10,293 nt of DNA from an uncultured Sphingobacteriales bacterium (GCA_946887085.1 CAMPKG010000099.1:1-10293); one strand, 5' to 3'. Positions 1 through 6,758 are shown, counted from the first letter of the stretch. Notes: generated by a model from the sequence alone, not told the origin. Translations and numbers: made by a program.

Positions 1-962
1 TGGTATTTGCATCCAACAAGCTGATCAATTTTTACCGCAAGCTGGTGCCCGATACCCCATTCAACTTCAGCAGCACTAAAGACCTGACGAAGCTGAATCC
101 CAAGCAGGTAAATATTTTCAATTGCTGGGAAGAAGAAGTACCGCTGCAACCGGGTGTACTTACTCCCGAAGGCGGAAAATATGCCATCCGCTCGCTGATG
201 GTAGCTGCGCAATGCCTGAAAGACGGTGAGCTGGACGCAATAGTGACCTCCCCCATACACAAATCAAACACCCAGCTTCCTGATTTTCCATACACAGGCC
301 ATACTCCTTTCCTGAAAGAAAAATTCGGGGCGAAGGATGTGCTCATGCTGCTCTACAGCAACGATCTGCGGGTGGGATTGGTGACAGAGCATATACCGGT
401 TTCCAAAGTGGCGCAATCCATAACCAAGGAAGCGCTCCAGTCGAAATTTAATATGATGCGCGACAGCCTGGTCAAAGATTTTGGCATCGATAAACCCAGG
501 ATAGCTGTGTTGGGCCTGAACCCGCATGCTGGTGACAACGGCCAGATAGGCACCGAGGAGCAAACCATTATCAAACCGTTCGTCGACGACCTACAGCAGA
601 AAGGTCATCTCGTATTTGGCCCCTATGGCGCCGATGCTTTTTTTGCCCGCGGCAGCTATACCCAATTCGACGGGATACTGGCCATGTACCACGACCAGGG
701 CCTGATACCTTTCAAGACCATAGCACAAGGTATGGGTGTAAATTATACTGCCGGACTGCCGGTAGTGCGCACCTCGCCTGACCACGGAACGGCATTTGAC
801 ATTGCCGGTAAAGGCATCGCCGATCCCTCTTCTTTCCTTGAATCCCTCTTCCAGTGCCTCGACCTGCTGCGCAAGCGACAGAACCATGCACTGTATACCG
901 CCAATCCCATGCGCCGCGGTAGGATTGAAAAAGAAAAAGAGAACGCTACTGCCGAAAGTTGA
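1..962 (+). CDS. pdxA: 4-hydroxythreonine-4-phosphate dehydrogenase, 3' part
   Basis: PdxA oxidises 4-phosphohydroxy-L-threonine with NAD+; the product decarboxylates to 3-amino-2-oxopropyl phosphate, which PdxJ uses in the DXP-dependent pathway to pyridoxal phosphate in the cytoplasm. The frame is open from base 3 to the window edge, so the 5' end is missing; the GTG at 45 is internal, because family-like sequence (VFASNKLINFYRK) continues upstream of it. Visible family motifs are TGHTPFL, LNPHAGDNG, YHDQGLIPFK and SPDHGTAFDIAGKG. Their histidines, at codons 300, 525 and 783, match the three metal-binding histidines of PdxA. About 319 residues are present of a usual 330-360, so only a short N-terminal piece is lost. 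The highly charged C-terminal tail (RIEKEKENATAES) is probably unstructured. A strong terminator follows 26 bases after the stop, so this gene ends its transcript. Family assignment is secure. Confidence 0.96.
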   Translation, partial: VFASNKLINFYRKLVPDTPFNFSSTKDLTKLNPKQVNIFNCWEEEVPLQPGVLTPEGGKYAIRSLMVAAQCLKDGELDAIVTSPIHKSNTQLPDFPYTGHTPFLKEKFGAKDVLMLLYSNDLRVGLVTEHIPVSKVAQSITKEALQSKFNMMRDSLVKDFGIDKPRIAVLGLNPHAGDNGQIGTEEQTIIKPFVDDLQQKGHLVFGPYGADAFFARGSYTQFDGILAMYHDQGLIPFKTIAQGMGVNYTAGLPVVRTSPDHGTAFDIAGKGIADPSSFLESLFQCLDLLRKRQNHALYTANPMRRGRIEKEKENATAES

Positions 963-988
963 GGAATGACCGAACGCTTATACATTTT

Positions 989-1018
989 TACCCGCTGTTG
1001 ACCAGCGGGTATTTTTTT
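989..1018 (+). terminator. Rho-independent terminator after pdxA
   Basis: A perfect 9-bp stem (TACCCGCTG at 989-997 with CAGCGGGTA at 1003-1011) closes a 5-base loop (TTGAC) and is followed directly by seven T residues (1012-1018). There is no matching A-tract on the left, so it should act mainly on + strand transcripts, ending the pdxA message. Confidence 0.9.
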
Positions 1019-1024
1019 GACATC

Positions 1025-1040
1025 ATTTTATATATAAAAT
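1025..1040. other. 16-bp perfect AT palindrome
   Basis: ATTTTATATATAAAAT is perfectly self-complementary. It lies in the 225-base gap between the pdxA terminator and the Rieske oxidoreductase gene, about 60 bases upstream of the candidate -7 box at 1102. It could be an operator for a dimeric regulator or simply AT-rich spacer. No second copy is seen in the window, so function is unproven. Confidence 0.4.
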
Positions 1041-1101
1041 ACGCTGCTGTGATGCTATAGCTCTGCAATTGCGCCAACCGACTTTTTTTTAATCATATTT
1101 T

Positions 1102-1109
1102 TATCCTTG
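1102..1109 (+). promoter_or_regulatory. Candidate -7 promoter box for the Rieske oxidoreductase
   Basis: TATCCTTG differs at one position from the Bacteroidota -7 consensus TAnnTTTG and follows T-rich sequence (1083-1101). The predicted start would give a leader of about 70 bases before the ATG at 1188. The nearest TTG that could serve as a -33 element (1069-1071) is too far away (30 bases), so the call is weak. Confidence 0.3.
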
Positions 1110-1187
1110 CTTATCTGCACGTTTTGCTCCCGCTGGCAAACTTTTTATTGCTCAACTGTTTACGGCCAAATACATTAATCCATTTCT

Positions 1188-2717
1188 ATGAAAAGAGACG
1201 GCGCAAAGATCAGCGTATGGCAGGAAAACATTCCTGATTATCAACCGGTAAATAACTGGAACAAAGACGAAGTTTTTGATGTGCTGATTGTCGGTGGCGG
1301 CATCACAGGTCTTACCACGGCACTGCTGCTGCAATCGCAGGGCAAAAAATGTATCCTGGCGGAAGCGCGCAATATCGGGTTCGGAACCTCGGGAGGCACT
1401 ACAGCCCACCTCAATACCGTCGTGGAGGCATCGTACAGGCAGGTAGAAAAGGATTTCGGTGAAGCTGATTCAAAGCTTTTTGCTTCTGCTACCCGTGAAG
1501 CCATCGACCTGGTAGAAGGGCTTGTTACCAAATACGGCATCGACTGCGATTTCAGTTACCAACCGGGTTATGTGATCGCTGAAAACGATGAACAGGCCAA
1601 AGACCTTGATGAGATCAGCGACGCAGCTACGCGCGCAGGAGTAATGGTGAGCTGTACCGACCAGGTGCCGCTGCCGGTGCCTTTTATCAAAGCATGCCGG
1701 TTTGATATGCAGGCGCAGTTTCACCCAACTAAATACCTGGATGGCCTTGCCAAAGCTTATGAGCAGGAGGGCGGCATCTTACTCCAGCAATGCATCGCAG
1801 GCAACACCAAACACGATGAGTTTTACACGGCAGATACTTCGCTCGGCGAAATAAAAGCGCATAAGATCGTGTATGCCACGCATATACCCCCCGGCATCAA
1901 CATACTGCATTTCCGCTGCGCGCCTTACCGCAGTTATGCCTGCGCATTCACGCTGAAAAGCGGGGAATATCCTGCAGGCCTTATCTATGATATGCGCGAT
2001 CCTTACAACTATTACCGCTCACAAACCATCGACGGCAAACAATACGTGGTGGCAGGTGGCTTCGATCACAAAACAGGTCATGAAAAAAACACCGACCAGG
2101 TATTCCGCGAGATGGAAGCTTATTTCCGCAGGATATTCGATATCGATACTATGGAATACTCCTGGTCCTCACAATATTTCAACTCGACTGACGGGCTGCC
2201 TTATATAGGAGAGCTGCCCGGCCATGACAATACATATGTTGGCACCGGTTACAACGGAAACGGGATGACGCTGGGATCGCTGGCGGCAAAAGTCATTTGC
2301 GAGCTCATCACCAACGGCAAAAGCAGGTACGAGGAGTTATTCGACCCATCGCGCGTGAAGATGGTAGCTGGTTTCAACGATTTTGTACGTGAGAATGCAG
2401 ACGTCGTCAGCAAGTTCATCGGCATGCGTTGCAGCTACGAAAAAGTCACTTCGCTGATAGAACTGGCAAAAGGCGAAGCCACGTTGGCAGAATGGGAAGG
2501 CAACAAAGTAGCGCTATATAAAGATGAAGAAGGCAAAGTCCATGCGCTGGACCCCGTATGCCCCCACGCTAAATGTATAGTAGACTGGAACAGCGCCGAA
2601 AAAAGCTGGGACTGTCCCTGCCATGGCTCCCGTTTCTCTGTTAGCGGCGCCCTGCTTACCGGTCCGGCGCGCAAGGGTTTGACACAGGTAAAATGGGAAG
2701 ATATTGAAGGTGACTGA
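1188..2717 (+). CDS. FAD-dependent oxidoreductase with C-terminal Rieske [2Fe-2S] domain
   Basis: The 509-residue protein joins two redox modules. Residues about 30-385 form a DAO-type FAD domain: a Rossmann dinucleotide motif lies at 32-44 (DVLIVGGGITGLT, glycines 36, 38, 41), and a second FAD-contacting segment near the domain's end reads YVGTGYNGNGMTLGS. Residues about 430-509 form a Rieske domain with cluster ligands C458/H460 (CPHAKC) and C476/H479 (CPCHGS); C463 and C478 match the disulfide pair of high-potential Rieske proteins. This resembles the B. subtilis YhfW type, whose substrate is not established. Electrons presumably pass between flavin and iron-sulfur cluster (inference). No signal peptide or membrane segment is seen, so it is probably cytoplasmic. 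The start ATG at 1188 leaves about 30 residues before the FAD domain, as expected. The gene appears monocistronic, with the pdxA terminator before it and a repeat array after it. Confidence 0.9.
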   Translation: MKRDGAKISVWQENIPDYQPVNNWNKDEVFDVLIVGGGITGLTTALLLQSQGKKCILAEARNIGFGTSGGTTAHLNTVVEASYRQVEKDFGEADSKLFASATREAIDLVEGLVTKYGIDCDFSYQPGYVIAENDEQAKDLDEISDAATRAGVMVSCTDQVPLPVPFIKACRFDMQAQFHPTKYLDGLAKAYEQEGGILLQQCIAGNTKHDEFYTADTSLGEIKAHKIVYATHIPPGINILHFRCAPYRSYACAFTLKSGEYPAGLIYDMRDPYNYYRSQTIDGKQYVVAGGFDHKTGHEKNTDQVFREMEAYFRRIFDIDTMEYSWSSQYFNSTDGLPYIGELPGHDNTYVGTGYNGNGMTLGSLAAKVICELITNGKSRYEELFDPSRVKMVAGFNDFVRENADVVSKFIGMRCSYEKVTSLIELAKGEATLAEWEGNKVALYKDEEGKVHALDPVCPHAKCIVDWNSAEKSWDCPCHGSRFSVSGALLTGPARKGLTQVKWEDIEGD

Positions 2718-2722
2718 GTCTG

Positions 2723-2826
2723 GTTGGCAGTTTACAGTTGGCAGTCTTATTATTGGCGATTGCCAACCACTGATAACTGCAAATTGCAAACTGATGACTG
2801 TAAACTGTAAACTGCAAACTCATAAC
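2723..2826. repeat. Palindromic array of 7-bp repeats filling the intergenic gap
   Basis: The right arm (2771-2826) reads as eight unbroken heptamers: TGATAAC, TGCAAAT, TGCAAAC, TGATGAC, TGTAAAC, TGTAAAC, TGCAAAC, TCATAAC. The left arm (2723-2750) carries the same unit in the opposite orientation: GTTGGCA, GTTTACA, GTTGGCA, GTCTTAT. The arms can pair in register (units at 2723, 2730 and 2737 with those at 2813, 2806 and 2799, at 6/7, 7/7 and 5/7). The centre holds a perfect small hairpin, TTGGC-GATT-GCCAA (2753-2766). The element begins five bases after the stop of the Rieske oxidoreductase gene and runs into the promoter box of the M16 peptidase gene. It looks like a REP/BIME-type intergenic element; whether it is mobile, ends transcription or stabilises mRNA cannot be told from one copy. 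Confidence 0.85.
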
Positions 2827-2830
2827 TTTG
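2823..2830 (+). promoter_or_regulatory. -7 promoter box for the M16 peptidase gene
   Basis: TAACTTTG is a full match to the Bacteroidota -7 consensus TAnnTTTG. It overlaps the last heptamer of the repeat array. Transcription normally starts a few bases after this box, that is close to the ATG at 2837, so the message may have almost no leader. No TTG-type -33 element is present at the usual distance because that region is occupied by repeats. Confidence 0.5.
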
Positions 2831-2836
2831 CCGCCT

Positions 2837-4081
2837 ATGCTCCGGTTCGATAGATTTAGTTTAGACAATGGATTGAAGGTTTTGGTTCACCACGATAACA
2901 CTACCCCCATGGTGGCGGTGAACGTACTTTATGATGTGGGCGCCCGCGACGAAGACCCGGCGCAAACAGGTTTTGCGCATCTCTTCGAGCACCTGATGTT
3001 TGGCGGCTCTGAAAACATACCCAGCTATGATGAACCCCTGCAAATGGCAGGCGGCGAGAACAATGCTTACACCACCAACGATATTACCAACTACTATATC
3101 CAGCTGCCGCTTCAGAATATTGAAACTGCCTTCTGGCTGGAAAGCGACCGTATGAAGGCGCTCGACTTTAGTGAGAAAAGCCTGGATGTGCAACGCAAAG
3201 TGGTGTGCGAGGAATTCAAAGAGCACTATATCAACAAACCCTACGGCGATGCATGGGCTCATATGCGCGAGCTGGCTTATACCACCCACCCTTACCAGTG
3301 GATGACGATTGGCAAAGAGCTAAAGCATGTTGAAGATGCGCGGCTGGATGATGTGAAAAATTTCTTTTACAAACATTACCGTCCCGTGAACGCAATACTT
3401 TGCGTAGCCGGTAACGTCACTACAGAGCAGGTGAAAGCGCTCGCAGAAAAATGGTTTGGCGATATACCTTCCGGCGATAAATACGAGCGCAGACTGCCGG
3501 CAGAGCCACCGCAAGAGGACCCGCGAACCAAAGTGGTTGTAGCGGATGTACCGTTGGATGCACTGTATAAAAGCTGGCACATTGGCGGCCGTCTTTCCAG
3601 CTCCTATTACGCCGCAGATCTCATTACAGAGATCATGGGCAGCGGCTTTGCATCGCGGCTATACCAGAAACTGGTGAAAGAGCAGCAGCTATTCAGCAAT
3701 ATCAACTGCTACCATACAGGCAGCATCGACCCAGGCATTATAACAGTCGAAGGAAAAATTGTAGACGGCAAAACAGTGGAAGAAGCTGACGCAGCAGTTG
3801 CGACCGAGTTTCAAAAACTGGTGGAAGACGGTGTGACCGAAGAAGAACTGCAAAAAGCCAAGAATAAAATAGAAGCCATGATCACCTTCGAGGATATGGC
3901 ATTGCTTTCACGCGCTAATAACCTGGCATTTTACGAACTGCTGGGCGATGCGCAGCTGGCGAACGAGGAATGGGGGCGTTATCAATCCGTAACTGCTGAA
4001 TTCCTGCAACAAACGGCGAAGGATATTTTCAGGCCCGACAACTGCAGCACATTATTTTATGAAAGAAAACCGCAGGCTTAG
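2837..4081 (+). CDS. M16 family zinc peptidase (insulinase/processing-peptidase type)
   Basis: The 414-residue protein is a metallopeptidase of MEROPS family M16, probably subfamily M16B, which degrades or processes peptides in an enclosed chamber formed by two subunits. The inverted zinc motif HLFEH is at residues 48-52 (H48, H52 ligands, E51 catalytic). The third ligand is probably E126 in VVCEEF, within the 69-79 residue spacing usual for the family. The typical GGENNAYTTND segment lies at 72-82, and the second domain has the usual SRLYQKL-like stretch. Length fits one M16B subunit. The ATG at 2837 is preferred over an in-frame TTG at 2828, which lies inside the promoter box. There is no signal peptide, unlike many exported Bacteroidota homologues, so a cytoplasmic site is likely. 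Bacteroidota often encode an adjacent inactive M16 partner; none is here, suggesting a homodimer (inference). Confidence 0.93.
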   Translation: MLRFDRFSLDNGLKVLVHHDNTTPMVAVNVLYDVGARDEDPAQTGFAHLFEHLMFGGSENIPSYDEPLQMAGGENNAYTTNDITNYYIQLPLQNIETAFWLESDRMKALDFSEKSLDVQRKVVCEEFKEHYINKPYGDAWAHMRELAYTTHPYQWMTIGKELKHVEDARLDDVKNFFYKHYRPVNAILCVAGNVTTEQVKALAEKWFGDIPSGDKYERRLPAEPPQEDPRTKVVVADVPLDALYKSWHIGGRLSSSYYAADLITEIMGSGFASRLYQKLVKEQQLFSNINCYHTGSIDPGIITVEGKIVDGKTVEEADAAVATEFQKLVEDGVTEEELQKAKNKIEAMITFEDMALLSRANNLAFYELLGDAQLANEEWGRYQSVTAEFLQQTAKDIFRPDNCSTLFYERKPQA

Positions 4082-4098
4082 TTCCTGCGATTTTTTTT
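4071..4098 (+). terminator. Terminator overlapping the M16 peptidase stop codon
   Basis: CGCAGG (4071-4076) pairs with CCTGCG (4084-4089) across a 7-base loop, and after one A come eight T residues (4091-4098). The TAG stop at 4079-4081 lies in the loop, so the hairpin is partly coding. Translating ribosomes would cover the stem, so efficiency may depend on translation. The T-tract directly abuts the promoter box of the next gene. Confidence 0.65.
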
Positions 4099-4105
4099 AA
4101 GTTTA
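4098..4105 (+). promoter_or_regulatory. Candidate -7 promoter box for the flavin oxidoreductase
   Basis: TAAGTTTA matches TAnnTTTG at all but the last consensus position. It directly follows the T-tract of the preceding terminator. The following bases, CCGCAGCAA, are nearly the same as those after the box at 5129. The leader to the ATG at 4128 would be about 15-20 bases. No clear -33 TTG is seen. Confidence 0.42.
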
Positions 4106-4127
4106 CCGCAGCAACAATACAACATCA

Positions 4128-5102
4128 ATGCTTTTTGAAGGAAAGTTTGCAGGCAACGCATTCAGCAACCGCATTACAGAATTATTCGGCATACAGTACC
4201 CTATTATACAGGCAGGCATGATCTGGGCCTCTGGCTGGCGGCTGGCATCGGCGGTAAGCAATGCGGGCGGACTTGGATTAATAGGCGCAGGCAGCATGTA
4301 TCCCGATGTATTGCGTGGGCATATACAGAAATGCAAACAGGTAACCGGTAAACCTTTTGGTGTGAACCTGCCTTTGCTCTATCCCGATATCGACAAACAC
4401 GTGGCTGTTATTCTTGAAGAAAAAGTACCCATCGTATTTACTTCGGCAGGCAACCCCAAAACATGGACAGCGAAATTCAAAGAGAACGGTATAAAAGTAG
4501 TGCATGTAGTGTCGAGCGCGAAGTTTGCAAAAAAGAGTGAAGACGCAGGTGTAGATGCAGTTGTTGCGGAAGGTTTTGAAGCGGGCGGACACAACGGCCG
4601 CGAGGAAACGACAACACTTTGTTTGATACCTGCCGTTCGCGAAGCCATCACTATTCCATTGATAGCAGCAGGGGGCATAGCCACCGGCCGCGCCATGTTT
4701 GCCATGATGGCCTTAGGCGCCGAAGCTGTACAAATGGGCAGCCGCTTTGTATGTAGCCCCGAGGCTTCCAGCCACCAGGCCTTTAAAGAAGCCGTTGTCA
4801 GTGCCAACGAGGGCGATACCATACTCACGCTGAAGAAACTCACCCCAGTCCGCCTTATCAAAAACCAGTTTTACAAACAGGTGCAGGAAGCAGAGGATGG
4901 TTGCGCATCTAATGATGAACTGCAGGACCTGCTTGGCCGTGCGCGCGCCAAACGCGGGATGTTTGAAGGCGATATGAATGAAGGCGAACTCGAGATAGGC
5001 CAGGTCAGCGCCATCATCCGCGAAATTAAACCCGCCGGGGAGATAGTGGCCGAGGTTTGGAATGAGTTCAAAGCCACTGCCGAAAGGCCTTTCGCGTACT
5101 AG
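4128..5102 (+). CDS. NAD(P)H-dependent flavin oxidoreductase, nitronate monooxygenase/FabK type
   Basis: The 324-residue protein is an FMN-binding TIM-barrel enzyme of the nitronate monooxygenase (2-nitropropane dioxygenase)/enoyl-ACP reductase II superfamily. Near the N-terminus, residues 16-31 carry the family opening ITELFGIQYPIIQAGM. The EGFEAGGHNG segment at 148-157 contains H155, at the position of the catalytic histidine of nitronate monooxygenases. The FMN phosphate-binding motifs follow as AAGGIATG (180-187) and VQMGSRF (201-207). Both known roles, oxidation of toxic alkyl nitronates and fatty-acid enoyl reduction, use this fold, and the sequence alone does not decide between them; the histidine favours the nitronate branch slightly. 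The ATG at 4128 adds about 14 residues before the family core, which is acceptable. It has no signal peptide and should be cytoplasmic. It lies between its own promoter-like box and that of the next gene, so it is probably monocistronic. Confidence 0.9.
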   Translation: MLFEGKFAGNAFSNRITELFGIQYPIIQAGMIWASGWRLASAVSNAGGLGLIGAGSMYPDVLRGHIQKCKQVTGKPFGVNLPLLYPDIDKHVAVILEEKVPIVFTSAGNPKTWTAKFKENGIKVVHVVSSAKFAKKSEDAGVDAVVAEGFEAGGHNGREETTTLCLIPAVREAITIPLIAAGGIATGRAMFAMMALGAEAVQMGSRFVCSPEASSHQAFKEAVVSANEGDTILTLKKLTPVRLIKNQFYKQVQEAEDGCASNDELQDLLGRARAKRGMFEGDMNEGELEIGQVSAIIREIKPAGEIVAEVWNEFKATAERPFAY

Positions 5103-5128
5103 CAAAGAAAGAGGATTAACTTTTTTTG

Positions 5129-5136
5129 TAGTTTTA
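5129..5136 (+). promoter_or_regulatory. Candidate -7 promoter box for the secreted propeller protein
   Basis: TAGTTTTA resembles TAnnTTTG with one mismatch at the last position. It follows a T-tract (5121-5127) and is followed by CGCAGCAA, as at the box at 4098. The ATG at 5157 is 20 bases beyond the box, giving a short leader. No clear -33 TTG is visible upstream. Confidence 0.4.
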
Positions 5137-5156
5137 CGCAGCAAAAATTCAGATTA

Positions 5157-6680
5157 ATGAAAAACCTGTTCTCTCTTATCGCCCTTAGTATTTTTTGTTG
5201 CGCAGCCGCAAGTGCACAGATAGTTGCACCGGATACCGTGCTGATAAACACGCCTGTCAACTTTACTACCACGTACAATGCCACAACCTATGCCTGGGCT
5301 GCTGACACCGTAGATGCGCTGCCTCAGCCCGGCAATGCCAAAACGGTAAAAGCAGGATTTCCCCTGAATACCAACTCTGCCGTGGTGATGGTTGTTGACA
5401 GTGGTAAATATTATGCTTTCGTGGTGAACCAAAATGGAGGCTTGTACAGGTTTTCATTTGGCACAGATCCCAACAGTACGCCTGCCACAACGTTTGTCAC
5501 CAACGTTGTTTCAACTGCTGCCAACAGCCAGGGTATGGATATTGTTAAGGATGGCGCGAACTGGTATGGCTTTGTAACCAATAACGACAAGCTGGTACGC
5601 CTTAACTTTGGAATCTCGTTAGCGAATACACCTACAACAAACGCCATGTCGTTTCCAACATACATCGGCTATGCCATGCAGATCAGCATCAAAAAAGCAG
5701 GCAATGAATGGGTAGCTTTTGTGGGCAATTACGCCAACATGAATCATATCGTACGTTTTGATTTCGGCTCTTCGCTCAACAACACCCCTACTCCCAGCAA
5801 ATTTGGCAGCAACGCGTTGCTCGACAATCCCTGTTGTTTCGCTTTGCACCAGCAGGCGGGCAATTGGTACCTCCTTGCATCCAACCTGACAGATAATACA
5901 TTAACCATTTTCAGCCTGGGGACGAACATTAAAAACAATAATCCGGGCGGCGTGAATCTGGGCAACACAGGCGGCTTCTTAGTCAATCCCAGGACCGTGA
6001 ATTTTATATCCGGCTGCAATGAGCTGCACGCACTTGTAACTAATGAATCAGGTAACATCGTAAGGCTTAGTTTTAATAATGGTATCACCAGTACGCCGGC
6101 AGTCGCCAACCTGGGAACGATGGGCCTGTCAGGTACGAGGATCAGCTATACCAGCCCTTATTGGTATAACGACACTCTCAGCCTGCTCGGATCCTGTTTC
6201 TCTACAGATGCCATTTACAAATTCGATGTATTAAGCTCGTGGCCGGCACAGGGCAGCGTCAAATACAACGATCCTGCATTCACCGATACATTCACCACTC
6301 CCGGTAGTTATGATATCACCCTTCATTGCGACCAGGGCGATAAGATCAATGGACAGGCCTTTTGTAAAACCGTTGTTGCCGTTACCAGTATTGATACCTC
6401 CAATTCCATAGCAGACCAGGGTCTTTCGTCAGGAATCAGTGTGTTCCCTAATCCATCCAATGGGATGATCCATATCACCTGCGCTGATATGAATGATGTC
6501 CGCGAGGCGGCAATAACCTGTTATAGTATTGACGGCAAGCTCGTTTACAACGGCATCGCGGCAGTAGCTAACGGCCGCATGAACACAACCCTGGATCTCC
6601 GGAGCATGCCGAAAGGCCTGTATCATCTCAAGATATCCACGGAGACGAAGAGCTTCACAAAGCGTGTTGTGCTGGAGTGA
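5157..6680 (+). CDS. Secreted beta-propeller-like protein with type IX secretion sorting domain
   Basis: The 507-residue protein is exported: residues 1-20 form a Sec signal peptide with probable cleavage at ASA|Q. Residues 428-507 form a type A type IX sorting domain (VFPNPSNG at 429-436, a central LDLRSMPKGLYHLKI, and a terminal TKSFTKRVVLE), so it should cross the outer membrane through the gliding-linked T9SS and be released or attached to the surface. Between about residues 70 and 360, six degenerate repeats of about 48-53 residues follow the pattern W-x-x-F-V-x-N ... R-x-x-F-G ... TP, starting near 85, 136, 185, 237, 290 and 340. These look like blades of a six-bladed propeller (inference from the repeat). 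Residues 28-47 and about 365-410 resemble the two halves of a PKD domain. Binding partner or substrate is unknown; no catalytic motif is seen. A weak promoter-like box lies just upstream, and no terminator is visible downstream. Confidence 0.88.
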   Translation: MKNLFSLIALSIFCCAAASAQIVAPDTVLINTPVNFTTTYNATTYAWAADTVDALPQPGNAKTVKAGFPLNTNSAVVMVVDSGKYYAFVVNQNGGLYRFSFGTDPNSTPATTFVTNVVSTAANSQGMDIVKDGANWYGFVTNNDKLVRLNFGISLANTPTTNAMSFPTYIGYAMQISIKKAGNEWVAFVGNYANMNHIVRFDFGSSLNNTPTPSKFGSNALLDNPCCFALHQQAGNWYLLASNLTDNTLTIFSLGTNIKNNNPGGVNLGNTGGFLVNPRTVNFISGCNELHALVTNESGNIVRLSFNNGITSTPAVANLGTMGLSGTRISYTSPYWYNDTLSLLGSCFSTDAIYKFDVLSSWPAQGSVKYNDPAFTDTFTTPGSYDITLHCDQGDKINGQAFCKTVVAVTSIDTSNSIADQGLSSGISVFPNPSNGMIHITCADMNDVREAAITCYSIDGKLVYNGIAAVANGRMNTTLDLRSMPKGLYHLKISTETKSFTKRVVLE

Positions 6681-6758
6681 CCCGGCCATAAAAATAACCT
6701 CCTAAGGGGGAGTCGTGGTAACAAGATCGTGGCGAACTTGAACGTTCAATCAGCGATC

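Noticed and set aside
45..47. GTG as the true start of pdxA.
   Set aside because: The frame is open to the window edge, and the upstream residues fit PdxA, so the gene is truncated by the window.
2771..2826. Possible CRISPR or regulator-binding iteron array.
   Set aside because: The units are 7 bp with no spacers, no cas or replication gene is nearby, and the array is inverted at its left side.
2828..2830. TTG as start codon of the M16 peptidase.
   Set aside because: It lies inside the TAACTTTG promoter box, and the ATG at 2837 gives the normal family N-terminus.
2656..2868. Small reverse-strand reading frame over the repeat array.
   Set aside because: Its 7-residue periodic protein (QFTVYS/QFAICS type) is just the 7-bp repeat translated; such frames are artefacts of the repeat.
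5081..5094. 14-bp palindrome CGAAAGGCCTTTCG at the end of the flavin oxidoreductase gene.
   Set aside because: It encodes conserved-looking terminal residues, has no loop and no following T-tract, and is not needed to explain termination.
6699..6726. Resemblance to the 3' end of 16S rRNA (ACCTCCT, then AGTCGTGGTAACAAG).
   Set aside because: The pieces are in the wrong order and carry an insertion relative to AGTCGTAACAAG, and no rRNA flanks them; this looks like coincidence.
6729..6731. GTG as start of the PDZ-hydrolase.
   Set aside because: It would place ten polar residues before a standard signal peptide; the ATG at 6759 begins exactly at the signal peptide.
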